64,000 nt of DNA from Algoriphagus marincola DSM 16067 (GCF_000429405.1 NZ_KE386899.1:63296-127295), one strand, 5' to 3'; counted from the stretch's first letter, positions 1-9,257 are shown. Made by a program: numbers and translations. Notes: a model not told the origin generated them from the letters alone.

Positions 1-2
1 GG

Positions 3-1145
3 GATGGAGATTATGTGGAATTGGATGAAATCATCGCAGAAGTGGACTCCGATAAGGCTACATTCGAACTACCGGCAGAGGGTTCAGGTATTTTGAGACA
101 TGTAGCCAAGGAAGGCGATACCTTAGAAATTGGAGGATTGATTTGTAAAATCGAGATCATGGAAGGTAAGCCTGCCGAATCTTCTTCTGATTCAAAAGCT
201 GAATCCGCAGCCTCAACTTCAACTTCCCCATCCAAAGAGTCCTACGCAACCGGCCATGCATCTCCTGCTGCGTCTAAAATTCTCGCAGAAAAAGGCATCA
301 AACCTGAAGAAGTAAAAGGAACAGGCAAAGATGGTCGAATCACTAAGGAGGATGCTGAAAATGCTCAAAAGAAAGCAGCTGCTCCAGCGAAGGAGGAGAA
401 GAAAGAGTCAGCTCCAGCTCAAGAAGCAGTGAGAGTGCCAGGATCAAGAGAAGAGAAGCGCGAAAAAATGTCCTCTCTTCGTCGAACAGTTTCAAGGAGA
501 CTGGTATCAGTGAAAAATGAAACTGCGATGTTGACTACATTCAATGAGGTCAATATGCAGCCAATCATGGACCTACGCTCCAAGTACAAAGAGCTTTTCA
601 AAGAGAAACATGGAGTAGGGCTAGGGTTTATGTCCTTCTTCACCAAGGCAGTATGCGTGGCTCTTCAAGAATGGCCAGCAGTCAATGCCAAAATTGATGC
701 AAATGAAATCGTATACCATGATTTCTGTGATATCTCAATAGCGGTTTCTGCACCAAAAGGATTGGTCGTTCCAGTCATTCGAAATGCCGAGGGAATGAGC
801 TTCGATCAGATTGAAAAAGAAGTGGTTCGCCTTGCTACCAAGGCTAGAGACAATAAGCTTTCCATCGAGGAAATGACAGGTGGTACCTTTACCATTACTA
901 ATGGAGGTGTTTTTGGCTCCATGATGTCCACCCCGATCATTAATGCACCTCAATCGGCAATTTTAGGCATGCATAATATCGTGCAGCGGCCAATGGCTGT
1001 GAATGGTGAAGTGAAGATTTTGCCTATGATGTATGTAGCCCTTTCTTACGATCACCGAATTATCGACGGTAGAGAATCGGTGAGCTTCCTGGTACGTGTC
1101 AAGCAGCTTCTCGAAGAGCCCGAGCGATTGCTTTTTGGAGTATAA
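3..1145 (+). CDS. odhB: 2-oxoglutarate dehydrogenase E2 (dihydrolipoyl succinyltransferase), 5' truncated
   Basis: This is the E2 core of the 2-oxoglutarate dehydrogenase complex, which transfers the succinyl group from lipoate to CoA in the TCA cycle. The reading frame is open to the left edge, so the N-terminal part of the lipoyl domain lies outside the window. Visible in order are the rest of the lipoyl domain with the lipoylated lysine in DSDKAT, an Ala/Ser/Lys-rich linker, the E3-binding domain ([20 protein letters not shown]), a second linker, and the acyltransferase domain ending with the catalytic DHRIIDG motif. The sequence matches succinyl-type E2 better than pyruvate-type E2. The E3 gene follows 114 bp downstream in the same direction. 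Confidence 0.93.
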   Translation, partial: DGDYVELDEIIAEVDSDKATFELPAEGSGILRHVAKEGDTLEIGGLICKIEIMEGKPAESSSDSKAESAASTSTSPSKESYATGHASPAASKILAEKGIKPEEVKGTGKDGRITKEDAENAQKKAAAPAKEEKKESAPAQEAVRVPGSREEKREKMSSLRRTVSRRLVSVKNETAMLTTFNEVNMQPIMDLRSKYKELFKEKHGVGLGFMSFFTKAVCVALQEWPAVNAKIDANEIVYHDFCDISIAVSAPKGLVVPVIRNAEGMSFDQIEKEVVRLATKARDNKLSIEEMTGGTFTITNGGVFGSMMSTPIINAPQSAILGMHNIVQRPMAVNGEVKILPMMYVALSYDHRIIDGRESVSFLVRVKQLLEEPERLLFGV

Positions 1146-1150
1146 GAAGA

Positions 1151-1177
1151 ATTACGATTTACGAAATACGAAATACG
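1151..1177. repeat. short direct-repeat tract between E2 and E3 genes
   Basis: Four imperfect 6-7 bp units of the type ATTACG/AAATACG stand in tandem in the 114-bp gap between the E2 and E3 genes. No gene or clear terminator is visible in this gap. The tract looks like simple-repeat expansion and no function can be assigned. Confidence 0.5.
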
Positions 1178-1259
1178 AAGGGCAGATAATATCAGCCCGT
1201 TCATTTAGCTGGAGGTTTGGTCTTATGTCTTGCTTCTAGCATCTAAAATCTAAAAAATA

Positions 1260-2657
1260 ATGTACGACTTAATAGTAATTGGTTCAGGACCTGGAGGCTA
1301 CGTCGCCGCTATCCGGGGTGCTCAATTGGGCATGAAAACCGCCATTATCGAAAAATATCCAACTTTGGGAGGGACTTGCTTAAATGTAGGCTGTATTCCG
1401 TCCAAGGCTTTATTGGACTCTTCTGAGCATTTTCATAATGCAAAGCACACTTTTAAGACTCATGGAATTAACCTAAGTAACCTGAAGGTTGACCTGAAGC
1501 AAATGATTGCCCGCAAAGAGGATGTGGTCAAGCAAAATGTGGATGGGATTCAGTACCTCATGAAAAAGAACAAGATCGACGTGCTTCAGGGAGTCGGCTC
1601 ATTTGTAGATGCCAATACCATCAAGGTGACAAAAGATGACGGTTCTGAAGAAAAAATTGAAGGTAAAAATATCATCATAGCCACTGGTTCTAAGCCTGCT
1701 TCTTTGCCGTTCATTAAGATCGACAAGGAAAGGGTGATCACCTCTACAGAAGCTTTGAAGATGAAAGAAATTCCAAAGCACTTGATCATCATAGGTGGTG
1801 GAGTAATCGGAATGGAGCTGGGGTCGGTTTATGGCCGAATGGGCGCTAAAGTTTCTGTGGTCGAGTACATGGACTCTTTGATTCCTTCGATGGACAAAAC
1901 CATGGGTAAAGAGCTTCAGAAGTCACTTAAGAAACTTGGATTTGATTTTTATCTCAAGCATAAAGTAACTGCCGTTGAGAATAAGGGTAAAGAGGTTACG
2001 GTAACTGCTGAAAACAGCAAAGGAGAGAATGTTGAGTTGAAAGGGGACTATGTTTTGGTTTCCATTGGTAGAAGACCTTACACGGATGGCCTAAATGCAG
2101 AAGCTGCCGGTGTCAAAGTCAATGAGCGAGGACAAGTTGAAGTAAATGATCATTTACAGACCTCTGTATCTCACATCTACGCTATCGGCGATGTTGTCAA
2201 GGGTGCTATGCTGGCACACAAAGCGGAAGAAGAAGGCGTTTTTGTGGCAGAAACCATTGCAGGGCAAAAGCCCCATATCAATTACCTGCTGATTCCTGGT
2301 GTGGTTTATACCTGGCCTGAGGTTGCCTCTGTGGGATACACGGAAGAGCAATTGAAAGAGCATGGCAAAAAATATAAAGCTGGCAAATTTCCATTTATGG
2401 CTTCAGGTCGAGCAAGAGCTTCGATGGATACCGATGGACTTGTAAAAGTATTGGCAGATGCTGAGACTGATGAAATCCTAGGCGTACATATGATTGGTCC
2501 TCGTACAGCCGATATGATTGCAGAGGCGGTTGTAGCTATGGAATACCGTGCGTCAGCAGAAGATATTGCTCGAATGTCACACGCGCACCCTACCTATACA
2601 GAGGCATTCAAAGAAGCCTGTTTGGCAGCGACAGAGAATCGAGCGCTGCACATTTGA
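1260..2657 (+). CDS. lpdA: dihydrolipoyl dehydrogenase (E3)
   Basis: This FAD- and NAD-dependent flavoprotein reoxidises dihydrolipoamide for 2-oxoacid dehydrogenase complexes and the glycine cleavage system. The 465-residue length is normal for the family. The N-terminal FAD Rossmann motif is GSGPGGYVAA, and the redox-active disulfide lies in GGTCLNVGCIPSK at about residues 37-49. A second Rossmann motif for NAD (GGGVIGMELG) lies near residue 180, followed by the AIGDV FAD contact. The C-terminal dimer interface carries the catalytic His-Glu region HAHPTYTEAF. It follows the E2 gene, which fits supply of E3 to that complex. A strong terminator follows. Confidence 0.96.
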   Translation: MYDLIVIGSGPGGYVAAIRGAQLGMKTAIIEKYPTLGGTCLNVGCIPSKALLDSSEHFHNAKHTFKTHGINLSNLKVDLKQMIARKEDVVKQNVDGIQYLMKKNKIDVLQGVGSFVDANTIKVTKDDGSEEKIEGKNIIIATGSKPASLPFIKIDKERVITSTEALKMKEIPKHLIIIGGGVIGMELGSVYGRMGAKVSVVEYMDSLIPSMDKTMGKELQKSLKKLGFDFYLKHKVTAVENKGKEVTVTAENSKGENVELKGDYVLVSIGRRPYTDGLNAEAAGVKVNERGQVEVNDHLQTSVSHIYAIGDVVKGAMLAHKAEEEGVFVAETIAGQKPHINYLLIPGVVYTWPEVASVGYTEEQLKEHGKKYKAGKFPFMASGRARASMDTDGLVKVLADAETDEILGVHMIGPRTADMIAEAVVAMEYRASAEDIARMSHAHPTYTEAFKEACLAATENRALHI

Positions 2658-2674
2658 TTGATGTACATGAGCTT

Positions 2675-2712
2675 AAGCCATCTTCCTCACGGGAGATGGC
2701 TTTTCTTTTTTT
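2675..2712 (+). terminator. intrinsic terminator after lpdA
   Basis: A 12-bp stem (AAGCCATCTTCC pairing with GGGAGATGGCTT, with G-T wobbles) closes a TCAC loop and is followed by a T-rich tract on the + strand, 17 bp past the lpdA stop codon. This ends the E2-E3 transcription unit. Confidence 0.8.
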
Positions 2713-2735
2713 AGGAAAAATGGCTTTATTCACCC

Positions 2736-3509
2736 ATGACTTATAAAGTAGCTTTTTTAGGAGCAGGAAATGTGGCTTGGCATTTGGCCCCTGCATTGGA
2801 AAATGCCGGTCATCAGGTGACCGAGGTATATTCACGAACCTTGTCAGGAGCAAAAAGGGTCACCGAAAGGCTTTACGCTGCGATACCCAAGGATGATCTT
2901 GATTTTTCAGAAAGTAAAGCCCAACTATTTATTTTGGCAGTAAAAGATGATGCTATTCCTGATGTAGCAGATGCGGTGATTTTGCCTGAGGAAAGTATCT
3001 TAGTGCATACTTCGGGAACGATGCCACTTGATATTTTAAACTACTCCTCAGCTACTTACACAGGTATTTTCTATCCTTTGCAGTCTTTTACGGCTGGTCA
3101 GAAAATGGACTTATCGGATGTTTCGATTTTGATTGAATCTGATGATCAGGAAATTGTTAAAATCCTGAGAAAAGTAGCAAAGTCCATCTCGCATAATATC
3201 TTTTTTGTTCGTTCTAAAGATCGAAAAGCGGTCCATATAGCAGCGGTTTTTGCAAGTAATTTCACCAATCACATGATCCGAATAGCCGAGGAAATCATGC
3301 GAAGACAGGGGCTTGATTTTGAAATGATGAAGCCACTGATTATTGAGTCCATTTCAAAAAGCCTGCAAATAGGAGCCAAGAAAGCACAAACGGGTCCTGC
3401 TATTCGGGAAGACTATGAGACACTTGAAGAGCATCACCGTTTTTTGAATTATAATCCCGAAATAGCAGAAATCTACCGTTTGATCTCTCAGGACATCATA
3501 GATTCTTAG
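2736..3509 (+). CDS. Rossmann-like / DUF2520 oxidoreductase-like protein
   Basis: This 257-residue protein has an N-terminal NAD(P)-binding Rossmann fold (AFLGAGNVAWHLA, residues about 6-18) and an all-helical C-terminal half typical of the Rossmann-like/DUF2520 family, which is distantly related to pyrroline-5-carboxylate and F420-dependent reductases. VHTSGTMPLDIL and GIFYPLQSF are typical of the family. The substrate is unknown. It is probably cytoplasmic, as no signal peptide or membrane segment is seen. Its last 4 bases overlap the end of the convergent pirin gene. It is separated from lpdA by a terminator and so is probably transcribed on its own. Confidence 0.85.
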   Translation: MTYKVAFLGAGNVAWHLAPALENAGHQVTEVYSRTLSGAKRVTERLYAAIPKDDLDFSESKAQLFILAVKDDAIPDVADAVILPEESILVHTSGTMPLDILNYSSATYTGIFYPLQSFTAGQKMDLSDVSILIESDDQEIVKILRKVAKSISHNIFFVRSKDRKAVHIAAVFASNFTNHMIRIAEEIMRRQGLDFEMMKPLIIESISKSLQIGAKKAQTGPAIREDYETLEEHHRFLNYNPEIAEIYRLISQDIIDS

Positions 3510-4366
3510 CCATCCCAGCTACCAAACTTTCCACGCTGATAGTCTCGATAGGCTTCCCGGATTTCATCTTCGGTATTCATCACGAAAGGTCCTTGAGCTA
3601 CCACAGGCTCGTTGAATGGCAAGGCATGTCCCAAAATGACAACGGAATCTTCTGATGCTTCGACCTTCAAGGCTTCTCCCTGATTAGCAAACTCGACTAG
3701 GTGTCTAAATGGGACTTCTTCACCATTAACTTTGATTTTTCCTCTGACGATGTAGAAAAAGATATTTTCATTTTCCGGGATGTTTTTTTCAAAAGAGCCC
3801 CCGCTTTTTAAATAAATCGTACTCATTGAGATCGGAAAATTTCCCTCAAAAGCGCCCTTCACACCATTCCACTCGCCAAAAAGCTGTTGGACAGTTACGT
3901 TTCCTTCATTCAGATCGAAAGACGGAATCTCTTCTTTTTGAAGACCAACGTATTTTGGGGAAAGCATTTTCTTACTGGCAGGCAGATTCAGCCAAAGTTG
4001 GAGTATCTCCAAATCACCACCATTTTTCTTGAACTCAGAGCTGGATACTTCTGCGTGAATCAATCCCTTTCCAGCAGTCATGTATTGGACTCCGCCTGCT
4101 TCAATGACAGACTTATGCCCTGAAGAATCCTTGTGCATGATATCTCCTTCTAGGATGAAAGTGACGGTCTCCATTCCACGATGAGGATGTGGACCGAAAG
4201 GCAAGCCATGGTTATTTTGAGGATACTTTTGAAATCCATGATGGTTGAGAAATAAAAAAGGATCAATCATGTCCAAACTTCTTGTGGGCATGGGGCTATA
4301 GGTGATCAGATCTGCAATAGGGCGATATTCAGAACCGTGAACTTTCTTGATCTTTCGTAAATCCAT
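3506..4366 (-). CDS. pirin family protein
   Basis: This 286-residue bicupin belongs to the pirin family. The N-terminal cupin carries the metal-ligand set in GPHPHRGMETVT plus the later His and Glu in KGLIHAEV, as in pirins with quercetinase-like or regulatory roles. The C-terminal cupin lacks an obvious metal site, as is usual. It is a cytosolic protein with no signal peptide. The physiological role cannot be read from the sequence. The 12-bp perfect palindrome just upstream of the start may be an operator. It is convergent with the DUF2520 gene. Confidence 0.9.
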   Translation of the reverse strand: MDLRKIKKVHGSEYRPIADLITYSPMPTRSLDMIDPFLFLNHHGFQKYPQNNHGLPFGPHPHRGMETVTFILEGDIMHKDSSGHKSVIEAGGVQYMTAGKGLIHAEVSSSEFKKNGGDLEILQLWLNLPASKKMLSPKYVGLQKEEIPSFDLNEGNVTVQQLFGEWNGVKGAFEGNFPISMSTIYLKSGGSFEKNIPENENIFFYIVRGKIKVNGEEVPFRHLVEFANQGEALKVEASEDSVVILGHALPFNEPVVAQGPFVMNTEDEIREAYRDYQRGKFGSWDG

Positions 4367-4382
4367 TTTAAAATCTTATTTA

Positions 4383-4394
4383 ATGTATATACAT
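4383..4394. promoter_or_regulatory. 12-bp palindrome upstream of pirin (possible operator)
   Basis: ATGTATATACAT is a perfect palindrome 17 bp upstream of the pirin start codon and could be the core of a dimeric repressor site. No regulator gene lies next to it, so the assignment rests only on position and symmetry. Confidence 0.3.
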
Positions 4395-4437
4395 GTAATT
4401 AAAAAACCTTGTAAAAGGTTCAGGGAACTTGGGCTTC

Positions 4438-5733
4438 TTATTGGAGTTTTTTATCCAGCTCTAGAATCGTATGAAGCAAAACATTTGCTCCATTTTCGAT
4501 ATCCTCTTTGCTGGAGAATTCTTGCGGTGAATGGCTAATACCATCTTTGCTGGGGATAAAAATCATACCCATCGGAGCAATTTTTGCCATTTCCTGAGCA
4601 TCATGTCCAGCTCCACTGGGAAGACTTAATGTAGATAATCCGAGTATTTTAGCCTTTTCCTGAATGATCTGTCGAATCTTGGGGTCAGCCAGAGCCGGGT
4701 CTGAGGCAACTTCAATATGATTGATCGAAACTGAGGTATTAAATTCCTTCGAAATGGTCTTTGCTTTTTCTTCGAGTTGGTCATAGATGGACCAAATTTT
4801 TTCCGAAGAGAGGTCTCGAATTTCCAGGTTTAAGGTAACCTCAGACGGGATGACATTTCCTGCACCTGGCTTGGCCTCGATCTTTCCTACTGTACCTACC
4901 TGTCTTCCCGGGATTGATCGAACTGTTTCATTCACAGCAAGGATAAACTTAGCAGCTGGAAGCATAGGGTCTTGACGAAGATCCATCGGTGTAGTCCCTG
5001 CATGGTTGGCAAATCCTTTAAAGGTGAACTCCCACCACTGAATCGCTACTATTCCTTCCACCACTCCGATATCTATTTTTTCTTTGAATAGGTTGGCCCC
5101 TTGCTCTATATGTAGCTCTAGAAATGCGGCTAGGTCTCCAGGTTTTCTTTTTAATTCAGGAATTCTATCCGGATTCCCTCCTAATTTTTTGATTCCTTCA
5201 TAGTGAGTGATTCCCGCATTACTGACCACGTGAAGAGCCTCTTTACTTAAACTGCCAACCAAAGCGCGACTTCCTATCACTCCTCCTTCTTCATTGGCGA
5301 AAATAATCACTTCAAGTGGGTGATTAGTTACAATCTTATTTTCGGTGAGAGATTGAACGACTTCAATGGCACTCAGTGTACCAACAGGCCCGTCATAGTC
5401 CCCACCATTTGGGACTTCATCGATATGAGAACCGAAGGCTATGGGTTTTAATTTGGGGTTCTTTCCAGCCTTCTTTCCGATGATATTCCCTGCAAAGTCA
5501 ATGCTTACCTCCAAACTGGCTTTTTTCATCAAATCAATGACATAAGCCCTTCCTTTTACATCGTAATCAGAATAAGCGACCCGGTCGGAACCTCCAAATT
5601 CATTTTTGCCAAAAGTAGCTAGCTGCATTAGCGTAGAATCGAGTCGGTTTGAATTGACTCGAATATCTTGGCCAAAGATGGGGTTGAAAACTAAGGTAAA
5701 AATGATAGAAAGGGTGGTGAATCTAAGGTTCAT
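4438..5733 (-). CDS. exported M20-family Zn amidohydrolase (allantoate/N-carbamoyl-amino-acid hydrolase type)
   Basis: This protein of the hydantoinase/carbamoylase branch of peptidase family M20 hydrolyses a C-N bond of an ureido or carbamoyl acid; the exact substrate is not predictable. The first 22 residues form a signal peptide (IIFTLVFNPIFGQ), so it should be periplasmic, whereas most characterised relatives are cytosolic. Metal ligands are in GSHIDEVPNGGDYDG, ANEEGG and LELHIEQG. GAGHDAQEMA gives the conserved His of the dimer interface. It is a single gene, with a hairpin terminator of the upstream desaturase gene before it. No purine-catabolism genes are nearby, so allantoate as substrate is only a possibility. 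Confidence 0.85.
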   Translation of the reverse strand: MNLRFTTLSIIFTLVFNPIFGQDIRVNSNRLDSTLMQLATFGKNEFGGSDRVAYSDYDVKGRAYVIDLMKKASLEVSIDFAGNIIGKKAGKNPKLKPIAFGSHIDEVPNGGDYDGPVGTLSAIEVVQSLTENKIVTNHPLEVIIFANEEGGVIGSRALVGSLSKEALHVVSNAGITHYEGIKKLGGNPDRIPELKRKPGDLAAFLELHIEQGANLFKEKIDIGVVEGIVAIQWWEFTFKGFANHAGTTPMDLRQDPMLPAAKFILAVNETVRSIPGRQVGTVGKIEAKPGAGNVIPSEVTLNLEIRDLSSEKIWSIYDQLEEKAKTISKEFNTSVSINHIEVASDPALADPKIRQIIQEKAKILGLSTLSLPSGAGHDAQEMAKIAPMGMIFIPSKDGISHSPQEFSSKEDIENGANVLLHTILELDKKLQ

Positions 5734-5782
5734 AAGTTTATTTCAGTCGTGTCGATGTCATGTGAAATATTTTTCTGAAAAT

Positions 5783-5812
5783 AAAAAAGTCCTTCCCAAA
5801 AAAGGAAGGACT
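5783..5812 (-). terminator. intrinsic terminator of the desaturase gene
   Basis: A perfect 9-bp stem (AGTCCTTCC/GGAAGGACT) with a 7-nt loop is followed by six T on the minus strand. It begins only 7 bp beyond the desaturase stop codon. Confidence 0.85.
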
Positions 5813-5818
5813 CTGGAA

Positions 5819-6820
5819 TTATTTGAGCCAGGCGAGTCGAACTTCATCCGGTGCTTTCATCCGGTCAGCGAGACGCATATATCGATCGGCCAAGTTTGAG
5901 AGATAGTCCTGAGCTTTGGCAGCCACATCATTCAATCCTGTCAGCGCTTCCACCTTCCAATGGTCAACTAGGTGCTGAATAATTCGGGCATAGTCCCAAC
6001 CTGTGTAGATTCCTACTTTTTGGGTGATTTCTGAGAAGTCTTTGTACAAAGATGGTCTACTACCACCTTCTCCCATCAATACAGCAGGCATCACGATTTG
6101 CTTTCGCATCATTTTTTCAAATGCGACAATTGCTCCGCTTGGATCAATTTCGAAGATTTTGTTCATGAAAGTCTTATAAGCCTTTTCATGTCTTGCTTCA
6201 TCACCAGCGATGGTTTTACAGATTCTTGAAAGCACATGATCTCCAGCCTTATCTGCCAATTTACCGGTATTGACGTGGGATATTTTTGTAGCTCTCTCCT
6301 GAAAAGAAGTATATATCATGGCCTGATATGGATCGGATTCGGACTTAGGATCAAACCCATTTGCTAAGAGTCTGTGAATGGTTCGTTCTACCGCGCCCAT
6401 ATCTACTCTTCCTGTGAGGTAAAGATATTTGTTGAGCAGGTCTCCATGACGATTCTCTTCGGCAGTCCAGGATTTGGACCAACGAACCCAACCTGATGGC
6501 GAAAGCAAAGATCGCTCATCGTTTATACCTTCCAAAAGGTTAAAGTATGTCTGGTAGGAAGGCAAGGCTTCCTCTGTAATCATATTTCCAACTAAAGAAG
6601 TCAATACAGTATCTGGGATGCCCTCTGCTCTTTTTTGAAGCAATTTTACCTCTTCGAAGACTTCTGGGTTTTGAAAATCGGGTAGGAAATCTGAAGGTTG
6701 CCAGCACTTATCAGGATCTACCAGGATATTGTCTACGGCGTCCCCCACGATATCGTCCAACTGGGAGATAACCTCCATGTTCTTTTCCAGCTCGTAATTG
6801 ATGTTTTCTGATTTTTTCAT
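5819..6820 (-). CDS. acyl-ACP desaturase (ferritin-like di-iron, stearoyl-ACP desaturase family)
   Basis: This soluble di-iron enzyme inserts a double bond into acyl chains bound to acyl carrier protein, making unsaturated fatty acids for membrane fluidity. It has 333 residues and no membrane segments. The two E-x-x-H di-iron motifs are visible as EENRHG (about residue 139) and DEARHE (about residue 219) within the four-helix bundle. It is monocistronic, with its own terminator and a candidate minus-strand -7 box upstream. The position of the double bond and the electron donor cannot be read from the sequence. Confidence 0.92.
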   Translation of the reverse strand: MKKSENINYELEKNMEVISQLDDIVGDAVDNILVDPDKCWQPSDFLPDFQNPEVFEEVKLLQKRAEGIPDTVLTSLVGNMITEEALPSYQTYFNLLEGINDERSLLSPSGWVRWSKSWTAEENRHGDLLNKYLYLTGRVDMGAVERTIHRLLANGFDPKSESDPYQAMIYTSFQERATKISHVNTGKLADKAGDHVLSRICKTIAGDEARHEKAYKTFMNKIFEIDPSGAIVAFEKMMRKQIVMPAVLMGEGGSRPSLYKDFSEITQKVGIYTGWDYARIIQHLVDHWKVEALTGLNDVAAKAQDYLSNLADRYMRLADRMKAPDEVRLAWLK

Positions 6821-6849
6821 TTCCTAATAGGTTCTGAATTGATTTATAT

Positions 6850-6857
6850 CAAAAATA
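6850..6857 (-). promoter_or_regulatory. candidate -7 box for the desaturase gene
   Basis: The minus strand reads TATTTTTG, a full match to the Bacteroidota -7 consensus TAnnTTTG, 30 bp upstream of the start codon. No good TTTG -33 element lies at the expected spacing, so confidence is moderate. Confidence 0.4.
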
Positions 6858-7037
6858 AAGGTACGGACAATTTCCTCAGGAATTAAATTTATTGAAGTAA
6901 AGGACAAATTTCAGGCTGAATGGCTGCGGATAGATTCAAGCAAAATGATGTTTTCTTAGAGCTAGGTCTATCGATTCATATTTCAATTTTGAGAAGTGTT
7001 TTTCAGCATTTCATTATTTTAGAAAAAAAACCACGAT

Positions 7038-7940
7038 ATGTTAAAAATTTTGGTTGTTGGTAGTAGTAATACTGACCTGGTTCTTCGCTCTACAAAACTT
7101 CCTAAGCCAGGTGAGACTGTCACCGGGGGTGAATTTTTTCAATTTCAAGGAGGAAAAGGAGCCAATCAGGCTGTGGCTGCCGCAAAACTTGGTGGACAGG
7201 TGTCCTTTTTGGCTAAAATAGGTGATGATGCCTTTGGTAAGCAAGCATTGGCCGAATATCAAACCTACGGATTAGATACCAAGCACGTATTTATCGATTC
7301 AACTGCTGCTACCGGAGTGGCACTTATTCTAGTGGATGAAAATGGTGAAAATTCTATCTCAGTTGCATCCGGTGCGAATGCGAATTTACTGCCAGAAGAT
7401 ATCTTGTCAGCGGAGGAGTTAATTCGGTCTTCTGACTTGATTTTAGCCCAATTGGAAACACCACTAAGCACCATTGAGGTGCTTTCAGATCTGGCTTTCA
7501 GGCATCAAAAAAAGATGATTCTCAATCCTGCACCGGTGACGGATTTACCTCAAAAACTACTTCAAAAGCTCTATTTCATCACGCCCAATGAGCATGAAGC
7601 TAGTTATCTGACGGGTGAAAAAGTTGATTCAATAGACACAGCAAAGCGTGCAGCCGAAATTCTAACTGGCCAAGGAGTAAAAAATGTATTGATTACCCTC
7701 GGTGCTCTGGGGTCCTATTATTTGGGAGAAAAAGGGCAGTTTCATACGCCTGCTCCTGTAGTAAAAGCCATCGATACCACTGCTGCCGGGGACACATTTA
7801 ATGGCGCCTTTGTGGTGGCTCTGGCTGAAGGAAGAGCTTTTGATGAGGCTATTAAGTTTGCCTCTCAGGCCGCAGCTATCTCAGTGACCCGGATGGGGGC
7901 GCAGGTCTCGCAACCTTTCCGAAAAGAAGTTTCAATTTAA
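7038..7940 (+). CDS. rbsK: ribokinase
   Basis: This PfkB-family kinase phosphorylates ribose, or a similar sugar, to the 5-phosphate with ATP. It has 300 residues, the normal length. Signature regions are the N-terminal GSSNTDLV, the PfkB-1 segment QGGKGANQAVAAAKLGG, and the C-terminal DTTAAGDTFNGAF, which contains the catalytic Asp and anion hole. A sugar transporter of the GRP type follows 18 bp downstream, which suggests one operon for uptake and phosphorylation. No ribose-binding protein or ABC transporter is present, so the transporter probably replaces them. Substrate specificity among pentoses or nucleosides remains an inference. Confidence 0.9.
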   Translation: MLKILVVGSSNTDLVLRSTKLPKPGETVTGGEFFQFQGGKGANQAVAAAKLGGQVSFLAKIGDDAFGKQALAEYQTYGLDTKHVFIDSTAATGVALILVDENGENSISVASGANANLLPEDILSAEELIRSSDLILAQLETPLSTIEVLSDLAFRHQKKMILNPAPVTDLPQKLLQKLYFITPNEHEASYLTGEKVDSIDTAKRAAEILTGQGVKNVLITLGALGSYYLGEKGQFHTPAPVVKAIDTTAAGDTFNGAFVVALAEGRAFDEAIKFASQAAAISVTRMGAQVSQPFRKEVSI

Positions 7941-7958
7941 AAATCTAAATCCCAAGCT

Positions 7959-8963
7959 ATGTTTTTTCCCGAATCCTATTTACTGGCAGTATTCTTTTGC
8001 TTTATCACCATGCTTTGCTGGGGCTCCTGGGCCAACACCCAGAAACTTGCGTCTAAATCATGGTCCTTTCCGCTGTTTTATTGGGATTATGCGATAGGAA
8101 TCGTATTAGCCTCACTCATTTTAGGACTGACTATGGGATCAATGGGCTCGGAGGGAAGACCGTTTTTTGAAGACTTATCTCAGGCGAGCTCAAGTTCCAT
8201 AGGCTCAGCGATTTTGGGCGGTATTATATTCAATCTTGCAAATCTCCTCGTCGTTGCCGCAATTGACATTGCAGGAATGGCTGTAGCCTTTCCCGTGGGA
8301 ATTGGGATTGCTCTGGTTTTGGGAGTGTTGATCAATTACTTGGCAGATCCGCTAGGTAATCCCGTGCTCCTATTCATTGGCGTATTTCTGGTGGTTTTGG
8401 CGATAATTTTGGATGCCTTGGCCTATCGTCAGGTGACGGCAAGCCAAAATAAGACTCCGATCAAAGGCATCTTGCTGGCTTTGACAGGTGGGGTTTTGAT
8501 GGGATTTTTCTATCGCTTTGTAGCAGCATCCATTTCTACAGACTTTAGCAATCCTGCTGAAGGCTCAATGACTCCTTATTCGGCGGTATTTATCTTCTCC
8601 TTGGGTGTTTTGGGCTCCAATTTTCTCTGGAATTCATTTTTCATGTATAAACCTATCCAAGGAAAGCCCGTCTCTTATTTGGATTACTTTCGCTTAGGTA
8701 ATTTAAAGCTTCATAGCATTGGATGGCTTGGCGGGCTCATTTGGTGTCTAGGGATGGTATTGAATGTGATTTCCGGGGAAAAAGCAGGCTTTGCCATATC
8801 CTATGGACTAGGTCAAGGTGCTACCATGGTGGCAGCTGCATGGGGAGTTTTTATTTGGAAAGAATTCAAAGATGCTCCCAAAAGTACCATCCCCCAATTG
8901 ATCATGATGTTTGTGTTTTTCCTCATGGGTTTGGGCTTGATTATTCTCAGTCGCTTGATTTAA
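7959..8963 (+). CDS. GRP/RhaT-like sugar transporter (DMT superfamily)
   Basis: This integral inner-membrane protein of 334 residues has about ten hydrophobic segments. It opens with MLCWGSWANTQK, typical of the glucose/ribose uptake (GRP) branch of the drug/metabolite transporter superfamily. It is 18 bp downstream of ribokinase on the same strand, so it probably imports the sugar that ribokinase phosphorylates. The driving ion is not evident. No signal peptide is needed, as the first helix acts as anchor. The gap after it is rich in palindromes and has no further gene. Confidence 0.8.
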   Translation: MFFPESYLLAVFFCFITMLCWGSWANTQKLASKSWSFPLFYWDYAIGIVLASLILGLTMGSMGSEGRPFFEDLSQASSSSIGSAILGGIIFNLANLLVVAAIDIAGMAVAFPVGIGIALVLGVLINYLADPLGNPVLLFIGVFLVVLAIILDALAYRQVTASQNKTPIKGILLALTGGVLMGFFYRFVAASISTDFSNPAEGSMTPYSAVFIFSLGVLGSNFLWNSFFMYKPIQGKPVSYLDYFRLGNLKLHSIGWLGGLIWCLGMVLNVISGEKAGFAISYGLGQGATMVAAAWGVFIWKEFKDAPKSTIPQLIMMFVFFLMGLGLIILSRLI

Positions 8964-9017
8964 CCCGAAATATGCATTAGACTTCCTACGCCACGGCGCA
9001 CAGGTATTACGAGCCCA

Positions 9018-9148
9018 TCCGCCGCGGCGGACAAAATCAATCGCTTTGCTGCATTTAGCTCAATCACCTTAGCGGTGCTATGCCTCATTCTCCGCCTCAG
9101 GCGGATTGATTTTATTGCGGTTTGATCTCTTCCCGATATTAATCGGGA
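9018..9148. repeat. palindromic intergenic element cluster
   Basis: The 294-bp gap between the transporter and the propeller gene holds no credible gene but is packed with symmetry. There is a 14-bp perfect palindrome TCCGCCGCGGCGGA (9018-9031) and a second one, TCCGCCTCAGGCGGA, at 9091-9105. A 10-bp inverted repeat pairs AAAATCAATC (9033-9042) with its complement (9104-9113). A separate hairpin TCCCGAT-ATTA-ATCGGGA lies at 9131-9148. This resembles nested REP-like elements. The last hairpin is of the type also found inside the tRNA-Ala copies near 46 kb. Confidence 0.7.
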
Positions 9149-9184
9149 CAGGCTACTACAGACTCTAATGGATAATCCGGGTTT

Positions 9185-9232
9185 AAAAAAAATCGGATCA
9201 ATTGATAAGACAAGCCTATCAATTGATCCGAT
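9185..9232 (-). terminator. strong intrinsic terminator of the propeller/esterase operon
   Basis: A perfect 16-bp stem (9192-9207 with 9217-9232) closes a 9-nt loop and is followed by eight T on the minus strand. It stands just downstream of the propeller lipoprotein stop codon. Confidence 0.88.
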
Positions 9233-9257
9233 CTGATTTGGATCAAAATTGGTTTGA

